A DNA stretch of 64,000 nucleotides, taken from assembly GCF_007004725.1 (NCBI RefSeq), contig NZ_ML660161.1:297122-361121 (forward strand), written 5' to 3'. The first letter of the stretch is position 1. Each line of letters starts with the position of its first letter. Below, one piece after another: positions 54,088 to 62,167 of this stretch. A model generated the notes under the pieces. It worked only from the letters and a program-made list of their open reading frames with translations. It ran no database searches and was not told the origin of the DNA. Both the position numbers and the translations under genes were made by a program. This DNA comes from Aliikangiella coralliicola. Its GTDB lineage: Bacteria; Pseudomonadota; Gammaproteobacteria; Enterobacterales; Kangiellaceae.

Positions 54088-54993
54088 TTGATCCGTCGTC
54101 CTTTAAATAAGACCATTTTATTTGCTGATATTGGTGGAAGTTCCGCATTATATAAAGCTGCAGGTAACCTTGTCGCCAAAAACACGATAGATTCTATCTT
54201 AGTGGCATTAAGAAAAATAACTCAAGAGCACAAAGGTAAAGTCATTAAAGATATCGGTGACGAAATTATGACGTGCTTTGATAGCTGCGCTATGTGTGTG
54301 CACGCCGCCGCTGCAATGCAGTACAAACTGACAAATTTCGTCAATCAACATCAGCTCACGCTTAGTATCGGGATCGGTTTTGGTGAAGTAATTAAAGAGA
54401 ACTCTGATTTGTTTGGTGAAGCTGTTAATGATGCCGCATTTCTTACGAATCTAGCCAAAGGTGGTCAGATATTAATTACCAAAGATGCTTTTCAACAACT
54501 CGATACAACATCTAAGGCGATTATCCGAGAATTTGACAAAATAAAGATTAAGGGAGCAGAAGAGTCTTCTGTTATTTATCGTGTATTTTGGCAAGGTGAA
54601 GAATTCTCTGATAAAGAAACACGCTTAATGTCATCAGACATTATTAATGAAGAACTTAATGCCGTTGCACTGACTATTGAGTATGAGGGTAGCACTCAGA
54701 TAATAGATGCCAGTGATTCCCCGTTCATTATTGGTCGTGACCCCCAGCGTTGTGATTTACTGATTGATGGTTCCCAAGTGTCGAGAGAGCATTGCAAAAT
54801 AGAGTATAGTCGCGGTAAATTTGTATTGATTGATCATTCTACCAATGGTTGTTACCTGTCCGCGGAGAATAAAGATGAATTTTATATTCGACGAGAAGAG
54901 TACCCGCTGGTTGGATCGACTATACTTTCCTTAGGCTTGCCAATAGAGCAAGCTCAGGATGGTGTTATTAAGTTCTCTACAGTGATTGAATAA
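54088..54993 (+). CDS. Degenerate class III nucleotide cyclase domain with FHA domain
   Basis: A 301-residue cytoplasmic protein. Residues 5-165 are a cyclase homology domain: metal Asp14 (FADIGGSSA) and Asp58 (IKDIGDEIM), adenine-type Lys54 and Asp107, and Asn114 (GEAVNDAAF) are kept. The transition-state Arg, four residues after the Asn, is Phe118. So cyclase activity is doubtful and the domain may be a binding module. Residues about 195-285 form an FHA domain (GRD at 216-218, SREH at 232-235, STNG) that reads phosphothreonine. The start is TTG, 7 bases after AGGA. A ParA-like gene follows 17 bases later in the same unit. Confidence 0.85.
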   Translation: MIRRPLNKTILFADIGGSSALYKAAGNLVAKNTIDSILVALRKITQEHKGKVIKDIGDEIMTCFDSCAMCVHAAAAMQYKLTNFVNQHQLTLSIGIGFGEVIKENSDLFGEAVNDAAFLTNLAKGGQILITKDAFQQLDTTSKAIIREFDKIKIKGAEESSVIYRVFWQGEEFSDKETRLMSSDIINEELNAVALTIEYEGSTQIIDASDSPFIIGRDPQRCDLLIDGSQVSREHCKIEYSRGKFVLIDHSTNGCYLSAENKDEFYIRREEYPLVGSTILSLGLPIEQAQDGVIKFSTVIE

Positions 54994-55010
54994 ACAACAA
55001 GGAACTGCAA

Positions 55011-55589
55011 ATGAGACGAATTGCCTTTTGGTCTCCTAAAGGTGGAGTAGGCAAAACTACTTTAGCGTTAAATTTTGCTGGCGCGGCATATTATGCTGGA
55101 TATAAAGTTTTAGTTTGCGATCTGGATCCTCAACAATCGTCGATTGATGTTTTTAACGAAAAAAAGCTGCCATTTTCTGTTGTGCCAGATAAGCCGCAAG
55201 TTATGCCAAATGTTGATTTCCTGATTTACGATCACGCGCCTGACATAAACACCATCCCATCAGTTGAAACCATTATTATGCCTATGCGCGCAAGTGTTCT
55301 TGACTTAAAGGCTATTAACCGCTGCTATCGCCTAGTTAGAGACAAAACCGTGATCAAATGTATTAATGCCGTGGATACCCGTCGCCATGATGAACGAATA
55401 TTGGCGATGAAACTATTTTCTGAAGGGGCGCACCTGGTTAAAGATCGCTCAATTTATGTGCGGAGCTTATCCCATGGTGAAACAGTTTTTCAAATGAATG
55501 TGTATGGCGCAAGAGATGCTCAAAATGAGCTAAATCGATTGTTATCCAGGGTTTTATCGATTGGAAAGGAAAAGGTCGTTAACTACTAA
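55011..55589 (+). CDS. Orphan ParA/MinD-family ATPase
   Basis: A 192-residue protein with the deviant Walker A KGGVGKTT (residues 10-17, signature Lys10), CDLDPQQSS (Walker A' region) and DFLIYDHAPD (Walker B). It is smaller than plasmid ParA and has no ParB partner nearby, so it belongs with orphan ParA proteins that position cell structures or regulate signalling complexes. The FHA/cyclase-like gene directly upstream is the probable partner. A shared terminator with the histone-like gene follows. Confidence 0.9.
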   Translation: MRRIAFWSPKGGVGKTTLALNFAGAAYYAGYKVLVCDLDPQQSSIDVFNEKKLPFSVVPDKPQVMPNVDFLIYDHAPDINTIPSVETIIMPMRASVLDLKAINRCYRLVRDKTVIKCINAVDTRRHDERILAMKLFSEGAHLVKDRSIYVRSLSHGETVFQMNVYGARDAQNELNRLLSRVLSIGKEKVVNY

Positions 55590-55638
55590 CGGACTTAGCG
55601 TTTCGATAATCAATAGTTAATACAAAAAATTCAAGAAT

Positions 55639-55668
55639 AAAAAAAGGAGCCGACCAGCTCCTTTTTTT
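55639..55668. terminator. Bidirectional terminator between parA-like and histone-like genes
   Basis: GGAGC (55646-55650) and GCTCC (55657-55661) with a 6-base loop, preceded by seven A and followed by seven T. It serves both convergent genes. Confidence 0.9.
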
Positions 55669-55683
55669 CAAACCTAAAAAGAA

Positions 55684-56301
55684 TTAAGCTGCTTTAGCTG
55701 GCTTAGCTGCAGGCTTCTTTTTACGTTTAGCTGCTTTCTTTGGCTTTTGTGCCGCAGCAACTAGCTTAGCTTCTAATTTAGCTAATGCTTTGCCTTGCTT
55801 AGCTTGAAGGCGAGCAATTGCTGCTTCGTCTTTTTTCGCTTGAGCTGCAAGTTTAGCTTCAACTGCTTTAACTGCTTTAGCAAGTGCTGAAGCTGCTTTT
55901 GAGTCTGCTTTGGCTGCTTTCACAGTCGCTTTATGTGCTTTAACTTTAGCTGCTACTGCTGCTTTAGCTGCTGAAGCTTTTTTGACTGCATTTTTAGCCG
56001 CAGCAGTTTTCTTTTTCTTAGCAACATCTTTTTTCGCTGCTAATGCTTTAGTTGCCGCAGCAACTTTTGCAGTTAACGTTTTAAGAGTTGCTTCTGCTTT
56101 CTTAACCGCTGCTGCTGATTTGTCAGCAGCTTTTCCTGTAGTTGCTATTGCTTTTACTAAACCAGCAGCTTTAGGAGCAGCTTTCTTAGCTACTTTTTTA
56201 GCAGCTTTTTTAGGAGCAGCTTTTTTTGCAACTTTCTTAACTGCCTTTTTAGGGGCTGCCTTTTTAGCAGTAGTGCTCTTCTTGTTTACGGCTTTGGCCA
56301 T
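55684..56301 (-). CDS. Histone H1-like DNA-binding protein
   Basis: A 205-residue protein composed almost only of Lys and Ala, with AAPKKA-type repeats near the N-terminus (KKAAPKKAVKKVAKKAAPKKA), long alanine/lysine helices and a basic end (KAAKRKKKPAAKPAKAA). Such proteins resemble the C-tail of eukaryotic histone H1 and compact DNA or bind nucleic acid. GGAG lies 8 bases before ATG 56301. An alanine/leucine/phenylalanine-rich reading frame on the opposite strand is a composition artefact. Confidence 0.87.
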   Translation of the reverse strand: MAKAVNKKSTTAKKAAPKKAVKKVAKKAAPKKAAKKVAKKAAPKAAGLVKAIATTGKAADKSAAAVKKAEATLKTLTAKVAAATKALAAKKDVAKKKKTAAAKNAVKKASAAKAAVAAKVKAHKATVKAAKADSKAASALAKAVKAVEAKLAAQAKKDEAAIARLQAKQGKALAKLEAKLVAAAQKPKKAAKRKKKPAAKPAKAA

Positions 56302-56550
56302 AGTAGTTCTCCACTTGTTTTTTTGAATGTAAGAATCTCCACAACGAAGTGTATATTTAAGTGTCAATAAATTCAAAAAAAAAAGTAAAAAAAACGGAAA
56401 TAATTGCAAAAAAATGCGTTTTTTTATGAATATAATAAATATTCTGAGCAGATTGATAAAAAAAAGAGATTTTTAGAAAAAATAAATAAATAATTTAATT
56501 TGATTGTGACAAGAGAAAATTAGCAATTACAAAGTAAAATTAAACAAAAA

Positions 56551-56574
56551 AATCGAATTTTTAATTCGATTTTT
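56551..56574 (-). terminator. Terminator of the DUF3530 gene
   Basis: AATCGAAT (56551-56558) and ATTCGATT (56564-56571) form the stem around the stop codon of the minus-strand gene. The A-run on the left gives the U-tract on the minus-strand RNA. Confidence 0.8.
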
Positions 56575-57574
56575 GTTGTGATTCCACCCACCCAGTAATG
56601 ATTTTTGCAATGCGAACATCTTCTAAAGCTATTTTGTAGTGAGTGAAAGTATTTCTATTCATTCTCTGGATATCGCTTTGCCACAATTTTTTGTCCAGTG
56701 CGTCAATAAATGCCGACGAGCCCTCGCTATTTTCGATGAAAGTATAAAGAGGTAAATATTGTCCTTCGAAATCCGACACTAATGGCTCATTAATGTTTTT
56801 TGGTTGTTGTGGGGATATAAGAACGACCTGCGTAATTCGTCGGGAATTTTTAGCACTGTTTAACATCCAGTAACTGCTATTTTGGAGACCAATCATAACC
56901 AAATTGTTTGTAGTCGGTTCAACTTGAGCAATTACTTCGAGAATAAGTTGGCTTACAAAATCTTGATAAGATTTTGCGTCTGGAAAAAAGGTTTTTTGGA
57001 CCATTGGAACGGTTGGCTCAGAATTTTCTGCTGTAGTGTCAGCCGGAGGTTGAGTTGCCGAGCTGGATGCACTTTCTGAAGTAGGATTGTTGTCTTCTGT
57101 TCCATCAGATTGATTGTCTATTTCATTAGGAGACTCAGGAATTAATTTTTCAGGGTAATCTTCTAACGGTAATGTGGGAATTAACACGTTCCAGCCTAGT
57201 TGGCTTAGCTGAACTGACAAAGGTCTGACAACACGAGGATGATCCGCATTTTCTCCTTGCGCAGGTAAGATAATGATATCACCGCGTTGCTTTCTCCCTT
57301 TAGAGCGATACTTTAAAACGAGTACTTTTTCGTTCTTGGCATCAACCCACAGTGACTCGTCAGAAGAATTATTTTTGTCAAGATGGTCCAGGTTAACCGG
57401 CCAGGATAGTTTTGTGAGATTTAACTCGCCGGTGTTTCCTGGTTGCTTTTCCTCGATATTATTTTCAGCAGAAAATATTTCGCGTTGAAAAAGCAGTTGA
57501 GAGGAAAATAAAATAACAGTTAATAATAAGTATTTCAGGGTAGAAACGAGTATTTTGAGAATACCTGGGTACAT
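56561..57574 (-). CDS. DUF3530 family protein (alpha/beta-hydrolase-like)
   Basis: A 337-residue exported protein. After a signal or anchor segment (TLKYLLLTVILFSSQLLF) comes a region with RGDIIILPAQGENADHPRVVRPLSVQLSQLGWNVLIPTLP, typical of DUF3530. A low-complexity Ser/Thr/Pro/Glu-rich linker (about 150-190) and a second conserved half (NNLVMIGLQNSSYWML, ITQVVLISPQQP) follow. DUF3530 proteins look like alpha/beta hydrolases; the usual GxSxG Ser is not obvious here (GLQNSSYW). Function unknown. Transcribed on the minus strand 18 bases after the thioesterase-like gene, so the two may form an operon. Confidence 0.83.
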   Translation of the reverse strand: MYPGILKILVSTLKYLLLTVILFSSQLLFQREIFSAENNIEEKQPGNTGELNLTKLSWPVNLDHLDKNNSSDESLWVDAKNEKVLVLKYRSKGRKQRGDIIILPAQGENADHPRVVRPLSVQLSQLGWNVLIPTLPLEDYPEKLIPESPNEIDNQSDGTEDNNPTSESASSSATQPPADTTAENSEPTVPMVQKTFFPDAKSYQDFVSQLILEVIAQVEPTTNNLVMIGLQNSSYWMLNSAKNSRRITQVVLISPQQPKNINEPLVSDFEGQYLPLYTFIENSEGSSAFIDALDKKLWQSDIQRMNRNTFTHYKIALEDVRIAKIITGWVESQQKSN

Positions 57575-57592
57575 ATTTAATTAGCTCCATTT

Positions 57593-58087
57593 TCAACACT
57601 TAAAAACAAACTGAATTGTGAGTATGGCACAAACCTTAGCATCGCAGATTATTTCCACTTCCTGACTGAAACCACAGCTGCGAAGATTGCTCAAACGCTC
57701 AGTTAATTTTTCATATTGCGGTGTTCTTTGGTCCAGTATCGCTTTGCACTCAAAATCTGAGGTGACCGGGCACTTATATTTAATTGTTGCTTCAGCGGCG
57801 ACGAGTTCTGCATCAAATTGGTGATGGTCATACCAACATTTAAGTAAGGTCCAGCCAGTAGCCATTGCTGCGGCATAGATACTCCCCGCAAATCCGGTGC
57901 CATGGACATTAATATTGGGAGACAGTTGCGAAATTGTTGAAATATGTGTTGATGACAAGGTTTGAATGGACCATTCCATATAGCGTGTCATCGGAATACT
58001 CTCGTTAACCATTTTTTGATATTTTTTTAGCACTTTTAACCCCAATAAAGTAATTTCACCGTTAGATTTGACTAGTTTCGATCTCAC
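57593..58087 (-). CDS. YiiD-type thioesterase domain protein
   Basis: A 164-residue hot-dog-fold protein similar to the C-terminal domain of YiiD: ESIPMTRYMEWSI, SPNINVHGTGFAGSIYAAAMATGWTLL and the KYKCPVTSDFECKAIL strand. Members are putative acyl-CoA or acyl-ACP thioesterases. The N-terminal start is uncertain: GTG 58087 leaves only 13 bases to the divergent lipoprotein gene, while ATG 58012 would drop the first 25 residues. No strong ribosome site is seen for either. It precedes the DUF3530 gene. Confidence 0.8.
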   Translation of the reverse strand: MRSKLVKSNGEITLLGLKVLKKYQKMVNESIPMTRYMEWSIQTLSSTHISTISQLSPNINVHGTGFAGSIYAAAMATGWTLLKCWYDHHQFDAELVAAEATIKYKCPVTSDFECKAILDQRTPQYEKLTERLSNLRSCGFSQEVEIICDAKVCAILTIQFVFKC

Positions 58088-58100
58088 GATGGAGAAATGA

Positions 58101-58739
58101 ATGTTGAATCTTCAAAGAATACTAAAATTAACAGGTTTTGTTAGCCTGTTTTTATTAGTGTCTTGTAATAATATGCAAAATGTTGAACAGCATTCAGCAG
58201 AATCTTCTGAAGTAGTAAGAAAATCGATGGCAGGGTTAAAAAATGCTACGCCGATTACTCAATTAAATATTATTCAGCAGTTTGCCAATAACACTTCTGT
58301 TTTTCCGGTTTTTCTACTTGAAACTCAACAAAAGAATGAGCAAATCGAGTGGGCTGGTGCATCTAAAATTGTAAAACCTGTCACTGACGCCTCGTTTATG
58401 GACAAAATGATAAGAATTCACGCCACCAACTTAAATGAAACGGGTCATATCGGCAAAAAAAACTTGGCTGGAAGATTAAATTCAACCGTTGATACCTGGT
58501 ATCAGGTTGGCGAGCTGCACTTTATTGCCAATGATTACGATCTAAAAATAGCAAGTAGTCAAGGCCAAAATATCAATTTGGACGAGTATCAAGACTTTAT
58601 TTCATCGAATCGAACCACAAAAATTAATGATTTTTTTCTCAATTCAACGGGATTTGGAAGTGAAGTTAATCGTGTTTTTCTAACAAAATTATTGACAGAT
58701 AGAGATGACAGAAAGTATGCATACCAATTCCAATTTTGA
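58101..58739 (+). CDS. Hypothetical lipoprotein
   Basis: A 212-residue lipoprotein: a basic N-terminus, hydrophobic LTGFVSLFLLVS and a lipobox LVSC at about residue 22. The rest is polar with an Asn/Gln/Ser bias (FANNTSVFPVFLLETQQKN, HATNLNETGHIGKKNLAG, INDFFLNSTGFGSEVN) and no recognisable fold. GGAG lies 6 bases before ATG 58101. Divergent from the thioesterase-like gene with hardly any gap, so one of the two starts is probably further inside. Confidence 0.7.
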   Translation: MLNLQRILKLTGFVSLFLLVSCNNMQNVEQHSAESSEVVRKSMAGLKNATPITQLNIIQQFANNTSVFPVFLLETQQKNEQIEWAGASKIVKPVTDASFMDKMIRIHATNLNETGHIGKKNLAGRLNSTVDTWYQVGELHFIANDYDLKIASSQGQNINLDEYQDFISSNRTTKINDFFLNSTGFGSEVNRVFLTKLLTDRDDRKYAYQFQF

Positions 58740-59376
58740 AAGCGAACGGTTGCTTTAACCGATTAAAAAAGGGTGGTGATTTTTAGAGAACAAAGTTGAA
58801 ACTTGATTTTTGAATTGTGTTATGAAGAGGATTTTTTAAGTTCGAACATTGTGAATGAACGCTGAGTTTGGCGGGAATATAAAGGCGATAAAATCACAAT
58901 TAACCGGAGTAGATATGGCTAAGGTAGAAGATGAGTTTTAAGCCAAAAGAGCCATGTTAAGGGCTAAAAAGGGAAGTCTTATTTGCTAGATTACAGGAAC
59001 AAAAAGTGTAAGGAAAAAGGAAGTTTTTCAGGGTGTTTTAAACCGGATTTAAGCTTGAAGGATGCTTTTTTCTTAACTAAAAACACTGTTATTTGATTTG
59101 TTTTGAAGCGCTAAGATAAAGGTTGAAACTCTTATTGTTGGATCGTTCTATTTTTTAAAGAGACACTATCGACCCTGCTTTAATGAGATAACTGATATTT
59201 TTTGAGGATTAGAGATTAGCAGCAATAACTGGGTTAAAAAGATATATCTGGAAAATAAGTGATAAAGGATTATCAGGGGATATGGCTTGTCTGTTTGTAT
59301 TGGTTTTTTGAGTAGAAATGACTAGCTAGTATGTGGATATTAAAGATCGAATTGGGGACTTAGCTGAATAACTGTC
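58740..59376. other. Long AT-rich intergenic region before the sigma factor
   Basis: 637 bases with no long frame. A GGAG-led ATG at about 58916 opens only eight codons (MAKVEDEF, stop); the same frame continues with Lys/Ala/Arg-rich codons to another stop, which could be a gene remnant. The rest shows no strong hairpin. The sigma-factor promoter should lie in the last 100 bases. Confidence 0.4.
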
Positions 59377-60006
59377 ATGTTGTTATCGGTAAATGGGTAT
59401 GAAAGCGATTCTTGTATTGCAAAAAGTGACAAATTGAAGTTCACTAGCGCAATGCAAAAATCATTAAGTGACGAACAATTAATGCTCCATTATGCCAAAG
59501 GTGATGCTTCGGCGTTTGAGCAGCTGTATGCGCGACATAAAGGTGGACTTTATCGTTATTGCTTGCGCCAACTCAATAATCAGGCGAGGGCTGAAGAGTG
59601 TTTTCAGGATATCTGGATGAAGCTGGTGAATAGTCGGGTAAATTATCAACCGAAAGCGCTGTTTACAACTTATTTATACCGCATTGCACAAAATCATATA
59701 ATTGACATTATCAGGAAGGAAAAAAAACTCAGCCAGGAAACTGAACTTGAGGAAGAATTTCATTCGAGTTTAGTGGGGGACAATAGGACTGATATTGCTG
59801 ACGAGCTGATTGAAAAGAGGCAGTTTCAGCAGCTACGTCAACAGATTGAGCAACTACCTATGGAGCAAAAGACAGCCGTACTACTAAAGATGGATGCGGG
59901 TTTGTCACTAGAGGATATTTCAAATGTTTTAAATTGCGGTCGAGAAACCGTGAAAAGCAGGTTGCGATATGCCACCGCGCGCTTAAAAAACCTGCTTGGA
60001 GAGTAA
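59377..60006 (+). CDS. ECF-type sigma-70 family RNA polymerase sigma factor
   Basis: A 209-residue sigma factor with region 2 (about 28-95, SDEQLMLHYAKGDASAFEQLYARHKGGLYRYCLRQL, AEECFQDIWMKLV, YLYRIAQNHIIDIIRKEKK) and region 4 (about 140-205, LPMEQKTAVLLKMDAGLSLEDISNVLNCGRETVKSRLRYATARLK), and no region 3: the ECF architecture. ATG 59377 or ATG 59452 (MQKSLSDEQ, close to the family start) are possible; neither has a good ribosome site. The next gene, a membrane protein, starts 2 bases after the stop. Confidence 0.92.
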   Translation: MLLSVNGYESDSCIAKSDKLKFTSAMQKSLSDEQLMLHYAKGDASAFEQLYARHKGGLYRYCLRQLNNQARAEECFQDIWMKLVNSRVNYQPKALFTTYLYRIAQNHIIDIIRKEKKLSQETELEEEFHSSLVGDNRTDIADELIEKRQFQQLRQQIEQLPMEQKTAVLLKMDAGLSLEDISNVLNCGRETVKSRLRYATARLKNLLGE

Positions 60007-60007
60007 A

Positions 60008-60748
60008 ATGAGTATAAATTCATCTGACGAAAAATTATCTGATATTGAAGGTTTTGATGAGCTGGAAAATGCTTATCGAAAGATGTCGACAGAAATGCCA
60101 GATCTTGCGATTGACAAGCAAATTATCGCGGCTGCTCACCGTGAGTTAAGTTCGCCGAACCCCAAAAAAATACCAAAAGTCAGTTGGTGGAAGCGCCTGG
60201 CTTTGCCACTTTATGCGACAGCTACCTTTGCGTTTACTGCGATTGCGGCTCATTGGCTTTGGCCTGCGCCAGTCAAAATGCCGCCAGGAACCACCCCCGG
60301 TCCAGTCACAATTGATTTGGTTGAGCCAAAAACAAAGGCTCCGAAAATGCCGTCGAGAAAACAACGAAAGTTACCGGAACTCGATTACTCGACAATGCCA
60401 GAGGCTGACAAATCTCAAAGTCAAAATACTGTAGAAGAACCCTTATCAGGACTGGAAGAAACAATGAATATACTGCCACCAAAGGGAGAATCTCAACAAC
60501 AGGATAGTGTGGCTGATAGTTCTGCTAATCGAAGTTCGCTAAATGAGAAGGAAAGTGCTACTAAACGGAGTGACGGGACAACAAGTGTCGCGAAATTAAG
60601 TTTTCCGGACAAAGAAGAATGGGCGCGAGAAATTATTGAGTTGTTCAAAAAAGGAGATTTTGGCGCTGCTAGAACAGAGCTTGTTCGATTTAAAAAAGCT
60701 TATCCTGATTACCCAATTGACGAACAAATTGAAGCTTTCCGCCGATAA
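60008..60748 (+). CDS. Putative anti-sigma-like membrane protein
   Basis: A 246-residue protein. The first 60 residues are cytoplasmic and acidic (EGFDELENAYRKMSTEMPD). One membrane helix (LALPLYATATFAFTAIAAHWLW, about 66-87) is followed by a Pro/Ser/Lys-rich periplasmic part and a helical end (EWAREIIELFKKGDFGAARTELVRFKKAYPDY). Position and topology fit an anti-sigma factor for the ECF sigma gene just upstream, but the usual zinc HxxxCxxC motif is missing. ATG 60008 has GGAG 7 bases upstream. Confidence 0.78.
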   Translation: MSINSSDEKLSDIEGFDELENAYRKMSTEMPDLAIDKQIIAAAHRELSSPNPKKIPKVSWWKRLALPLYATATFAFTAIAAHWLWPAPVKMPPGTTPGPVTIDLVEPKTKAPKMPSRKQRKLPELDYSTMPEADKSQSQNTVEEPLSGLEETMNILPPKGESQQQDSVADSSANRSSLNEKESATKRSDGTTSVAKLSFPDKEEWAREIIELFKKGDFGAARTELVRFKKAYPDYPIDEQIEAFRR

Positions 60749-60817
60749 AACATCAAAAATTTTGTTTTAGATCAAGGGTGCGGCTTTTTGTCTCTGTACA
60801 AATAACATGAATTTTGC

Positions 60818-60845
60818 TTGCTTCCTGCCGTCGCATCCTTATAAT
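60818..60845 (+). promoter_or_regulatory. Likely sigma-70 promoter of the cox operon
   Basis: TTGCTT (60818-60823), 16 bases, then TATAAT (60840-60845). It lies about 155 bases before coxB and the next bases contain CCCCC/GGGG runs. Best -10 match in the gap. Confidence 0.6.
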
Positions 60846-61001
60846 TCCCCCACAATAGGGAGGGGTAACAATTTTGATTGGCACCGCTGGAAGTAATTTA
60901 GAAATAATAATCGATAATTACCATCTAAATCCTTATTCTTTCATCCAAAATTCCAAAATTAAACGGCTTAAGACCGTTGTTAATAATAATGGAGATATTA
61001 A

Positions 61002-62153
61002 ATGGCCATTCGACGCAAACTTTTTGCGAGTTTGACGGCATTATTAGGTTTAGCGCTTAGTGGTGTTGTTCAAGCGACCGCTGATTTGAACATGCGTCCT
61101 GGTGTGACAGAGACAAGCCTTGAGGCCTATGACCTTCATATGATGGTTGTTTGGGTTATGACGGTGATTGCTGTTGTCGTATTCGGACTAATGTTTTATT
61201 CGATTATCTTTCATAGAAGATCGAAAAACCCGACGCCTGCGACCTGGTCGCACAGCACCACCGTAGAATTTATCTGGACTGCGATTCCTTTTATTATTTT
61301 GATTGCTTTGACAATTCCTGCTGTCAAACTGTTAATCAAAATGGAAGATGCTTCAAATCCTGATATGTCAGTTCAAATCACTGGTTCTCAGTGGAAATGG
61401 CATTACAAGTATTTGGATCATAATATCGAATTTTTCAGTAACTTGAATTCTCCTCAACAGACTGAGCACTTTGAACAACCCGGTATTGCTGCTGAGCCTA
61501 ATTACTTACTTGACGTTGATAATGAGCTAGTTATACCTGCCAATAAGAAAGTTCGCTTCCTGGTTACTGCTGATGATGTAATCCATTCTTGGTGGGTGCC
61601 TGAGCTTGCAGTTAAGAAAGACGCTATTCCTGGTTTCATCAACGAAACCTGGACAAAAGTACCTAAGCCTGGCGTCTATCGCGGTCAATGTACCGAGCTT
61701 TGTGGTAAATGGCACGGATTTATGCCTGTCGTTGTGCGTGTTGTTACCGAAGCAGAATTTGACCAGTGGGTTGCCAAGAAAAATGAAGAGCGCCTGGCTG
61801 CTGAGAAAGCGGCTGCTGAAGCGGCTGCCAAATCGTGGGATATGGATAAATTAATGGCCCTCGGTAAGGAAACTTATGATGCTAAATGTGCGGCCTGTCA
61901 CCAGGTTGATGGTAGTGGTACACCACCTCTATTCCCTGCAATGATAGATAGTCCAATGGTTAAAGGTCCTGCGAAAGATCATATCGATATTGTTGTAAAC
62001 GGTAAAGCCGGAACCGCAATGGCTGCCTATGGCGCGCAATTAACTGATGCCGAACTTGCTGCAGTAATTACCTATGAGCGAAATGCTTGGGGTAATAATA
62101 CTGGTGATAAAGTTCAACCCGCTGACATTCAGGCTTTTAAAGCCGGTAACTAA
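61002..62153 (+). CDS. coxB: Cytochrome c oxidase subunit II with fused cytochrome c domain
   Basis: Subunit II takes electrons into the CuA centre of the aa3-type oxidase. The 383-residue protein has a signal peptide, two membrane helices (VVWVMTVIAVVVFGLMFYSIIF and AIPFIILIALTIPAVKLL) and the periplasmic CuA fold with GQCTELCGKWHGFMPV (Cys230, Cys234, His238, Met241). After an Ala/Glu-rich linker comes a C-terminal c-type heme domain with CAACH (296-300), so it is the caa3-like variant. Followed by coxA after 14 bases. Confidence 0.97.
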   Translation: MAIRRKLFASLTALLGLALSGVVQATADLNMRPGVTETSLEAYDLHMMVVWVMTVIAVVVFGLMFYSIIFHRRSKNPTPATWSHSTTVEFIWTAIPFIILIALTIPAVKLLIKMEDASNPDMSVQITGSQWKWHYKYLDHNIEFFSNLNSPQQTEHFEQPGIAAEPNYLLDVDNELVIPANKKVRFLVTADDVIHSWWVPELAVKKDAIPGFINETWTKVPKPGVYRGQCTELCGKWHGFMPVVVRVVTEAEFDQWVAKKNEERLAAEKAAAEAAAKSWDMDKLMALGKETYDAKCAACHQVDGSGTPPLFPAMIDSPMVKGPAKDHIDIVVNGKAGTAMAAYGAQLTDAELAAVITYERNAWGNNTGDKVQPADIQAFKAGN

Positions 62154-62167
62154 TAGGAGACGATCTT

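Noticed and set aside
56170-56290. Repeated GCAGCTTTTTTAG-type units that look like a CRISPR or tandem array
   Set aside because: They encode the AAPKKA-type repeats of the histone-like protein; there are no unique spacers.
55910-56326. Long Ala/Leu/Phe-rich reading frame on the plus strand
   Set aside because: It is the complement of the Lys/Ala-rich histone-like gene, whose codon bias removes stops on the other strand.
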